Source of the DNA: Thermogemmata fonticola
Lineage (GTDB): Bacteria > Planctomycetota > Planctomycetia > Gemmatales > Gemmataceae
Assembly: GCF_013694095.1 (NCBI RefSeq)
Contig: NZ_JACEFB010000020.1
Coordinates: forward strand, 1 to 64,000
Reading direction: 5' to 3'
Length of the DNA: 64,000 bases
Shown: piece by piece, positions 63,565-64,000 of the stretch
How the letters are laid out: each line of letters starts with the position of its first letter
Numbering within the stretch: position 1 is the first letter of the stretch
Notes under the pieces: model-generated
Told to the model about the DNA's origin: nothing
The model's input: only the letters and a program-made list of their open reading frames with translations
Database searches by the model: none
Translations under genes and position numbers: made by a program

Positions 63565-64000
63565 TCAGGAGGCGAGCCAACCGTGGGTGCGGAACCAGTC
63601 GAGCATTTCCCGTGTGAGGCGTCCGCTGTTGTCCATGCGCGGCACCTTGTGCTGCCCGCCATATTTGCCGCGTGCCTTCATCCATTCCGCAAAACCGCCC
63701 CGGCGGATGAGTTGCACTTCCGGCCTACGCATGGCTAAGTCCCCCTGGCGGTGGGGGGCGTAGTCCTCGTTGAGCACCATCAGGGCGGCATCGATGGCTT
63801 GGGCGAACTGCTGCGGATCAGGCAGGCGGTCGGCACATTCCACCAGATACAAGTGATGGCCGGGCAGGTGGGGCTGCTCCGGGAAAACCGGCCCGACGTG
63901 AAAGTCCACCACATGCACCCCGCAGCTCTGAGCCGCGGAGGCGACCGCCTTTTCCACCTCCTCGCTGATCAGGTGTTCGCCGAAAGCGGAGAGAAAGTAT
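63565..64000 (-). CDS. GH3-family protein, C-terminal part (runs off right edge)
   Basis: The last 145 residues or so; the 5' part lies beyond the window. The frame is open to the edge (FLSAFGEHLISEEVEKAV before the internal GTG). GH3 superfamily members are acyl-adenylate-forming enzymes; plant members conjugate amino acids to hormones, and the bacterial role is not known. Seen: HVVDFHVGPVFPEQPHLPGH, the hallmark VLNEDYAPHRQGDLAM, and FAEWMKARGKYGGQHKVPRM. Stop at 63565-63567. Convergent with the beta-RFAP synthase gene. Confidence 0.88.
   Translation of the reverse strand, partial: YFLSAFGEHLISEEVEKAVASAAQSCGVHVVDFHVGPVFPEQPHLPGHHLYLVECADRLPDPQQFAQAIDAALMVLNEDYAPHRQGDLAMRRPEVQLIRRGGFAEWMKARGKYGGQHKVPRMDNSGRLTREMLDWFRTHGWLAS

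Overview
The window is high-GC DNA from a planctomycete, most likely a Gemmata-like one (Gemmataceae). The diagnostic families are a secreted DUF1501 protein, a PSCyt1 cytochrome/WD40 protein next to a DUF1549/DUF1553 protein, four DUF1559 (H-x9-DG) proteins, a lipoprotein and Tat-exported enzymes, a Ser/Thr kinase with a C-terminal sensor half, and a bacterial tetrahydromethanopterin-type cluster. I see no rRNA, tRNA, CRISPR array, transposase or phage gene.

Layout. 1-1000: mostly non-coding, with a possible C-terminal tail of a gene entering from the left. 1-5.4 kb: a secreted Gly-rich repeat protein, IMP dehydrogenase (guaB), an overlapping Pro-rich exported protein and an HpaI-type aldolase. 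5.8-17.5 kb: two large orphan hybrid PAS histidine kinases flanking a CARDB/DUF11-like surface protein, a DegT-type aminotransferase and a DUF1501 protein. 17.6-21.6 kb: small hypothetical proteins and an NhaC-type antiporter. 21.9-27.2 kb: the planctomycete cytochrome pair. 27.6-29.7 kb: a PilT-type ATPase and a DUF1559 protein. 30.0-36.8 kb: a three-gene minus-strand operon in which every protein carries an HlyD-type adaptor module, fused respectively to GAF domains, to a WD40 propeller on a lipoprotein, and to a PqqD-like domain plus an M50 zinc protease. 37.3-49.8 kb: sulfatase, ligA, a divergent sigma factor, a lipoprotein with a degenerate phosphatase-like domain, an acyltransferase, Tat-exported superoxide dismutase, a YjhG/YagF dehydratase and an FHA protein. 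49.8-54.8 kb: glnA and a tandem triplication of DUF1559 pseudopilin genes followed by an AT-rich secreted protein. 55.1-64.0 kb: Ser/Thr kinase, hemL, a TlpA-like thioredoxin, pabB-DUF447-beta-RFAP synthase (pABA into methanopterin), and a GH3-family protein running off the right edge.

The most unusual material is the HlyD triad (30024-36799), which looks like an export or processing machine with no ABC transporter or outer-membrane channel nearby. Its middle protein has a complete WD40 propeller inserted inside the adaptor beta-barrel. Second is the DUF1559 array, whose middle copy is exactly the hybrid expected from one unequal crossover. Third is a recurring pattern of short, locus-specific imperfect tandem duplications that often straddle stop or start codons. 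One of these has produced a 21-codon mini-cistron linking pabB to DUF447 through ATGA overlaps at both ends.

Start codons were chosen from Shine-Dalgarno spacing and signal-peptide logic. Functional calls rest on motif recognition by eye, not on database searches.
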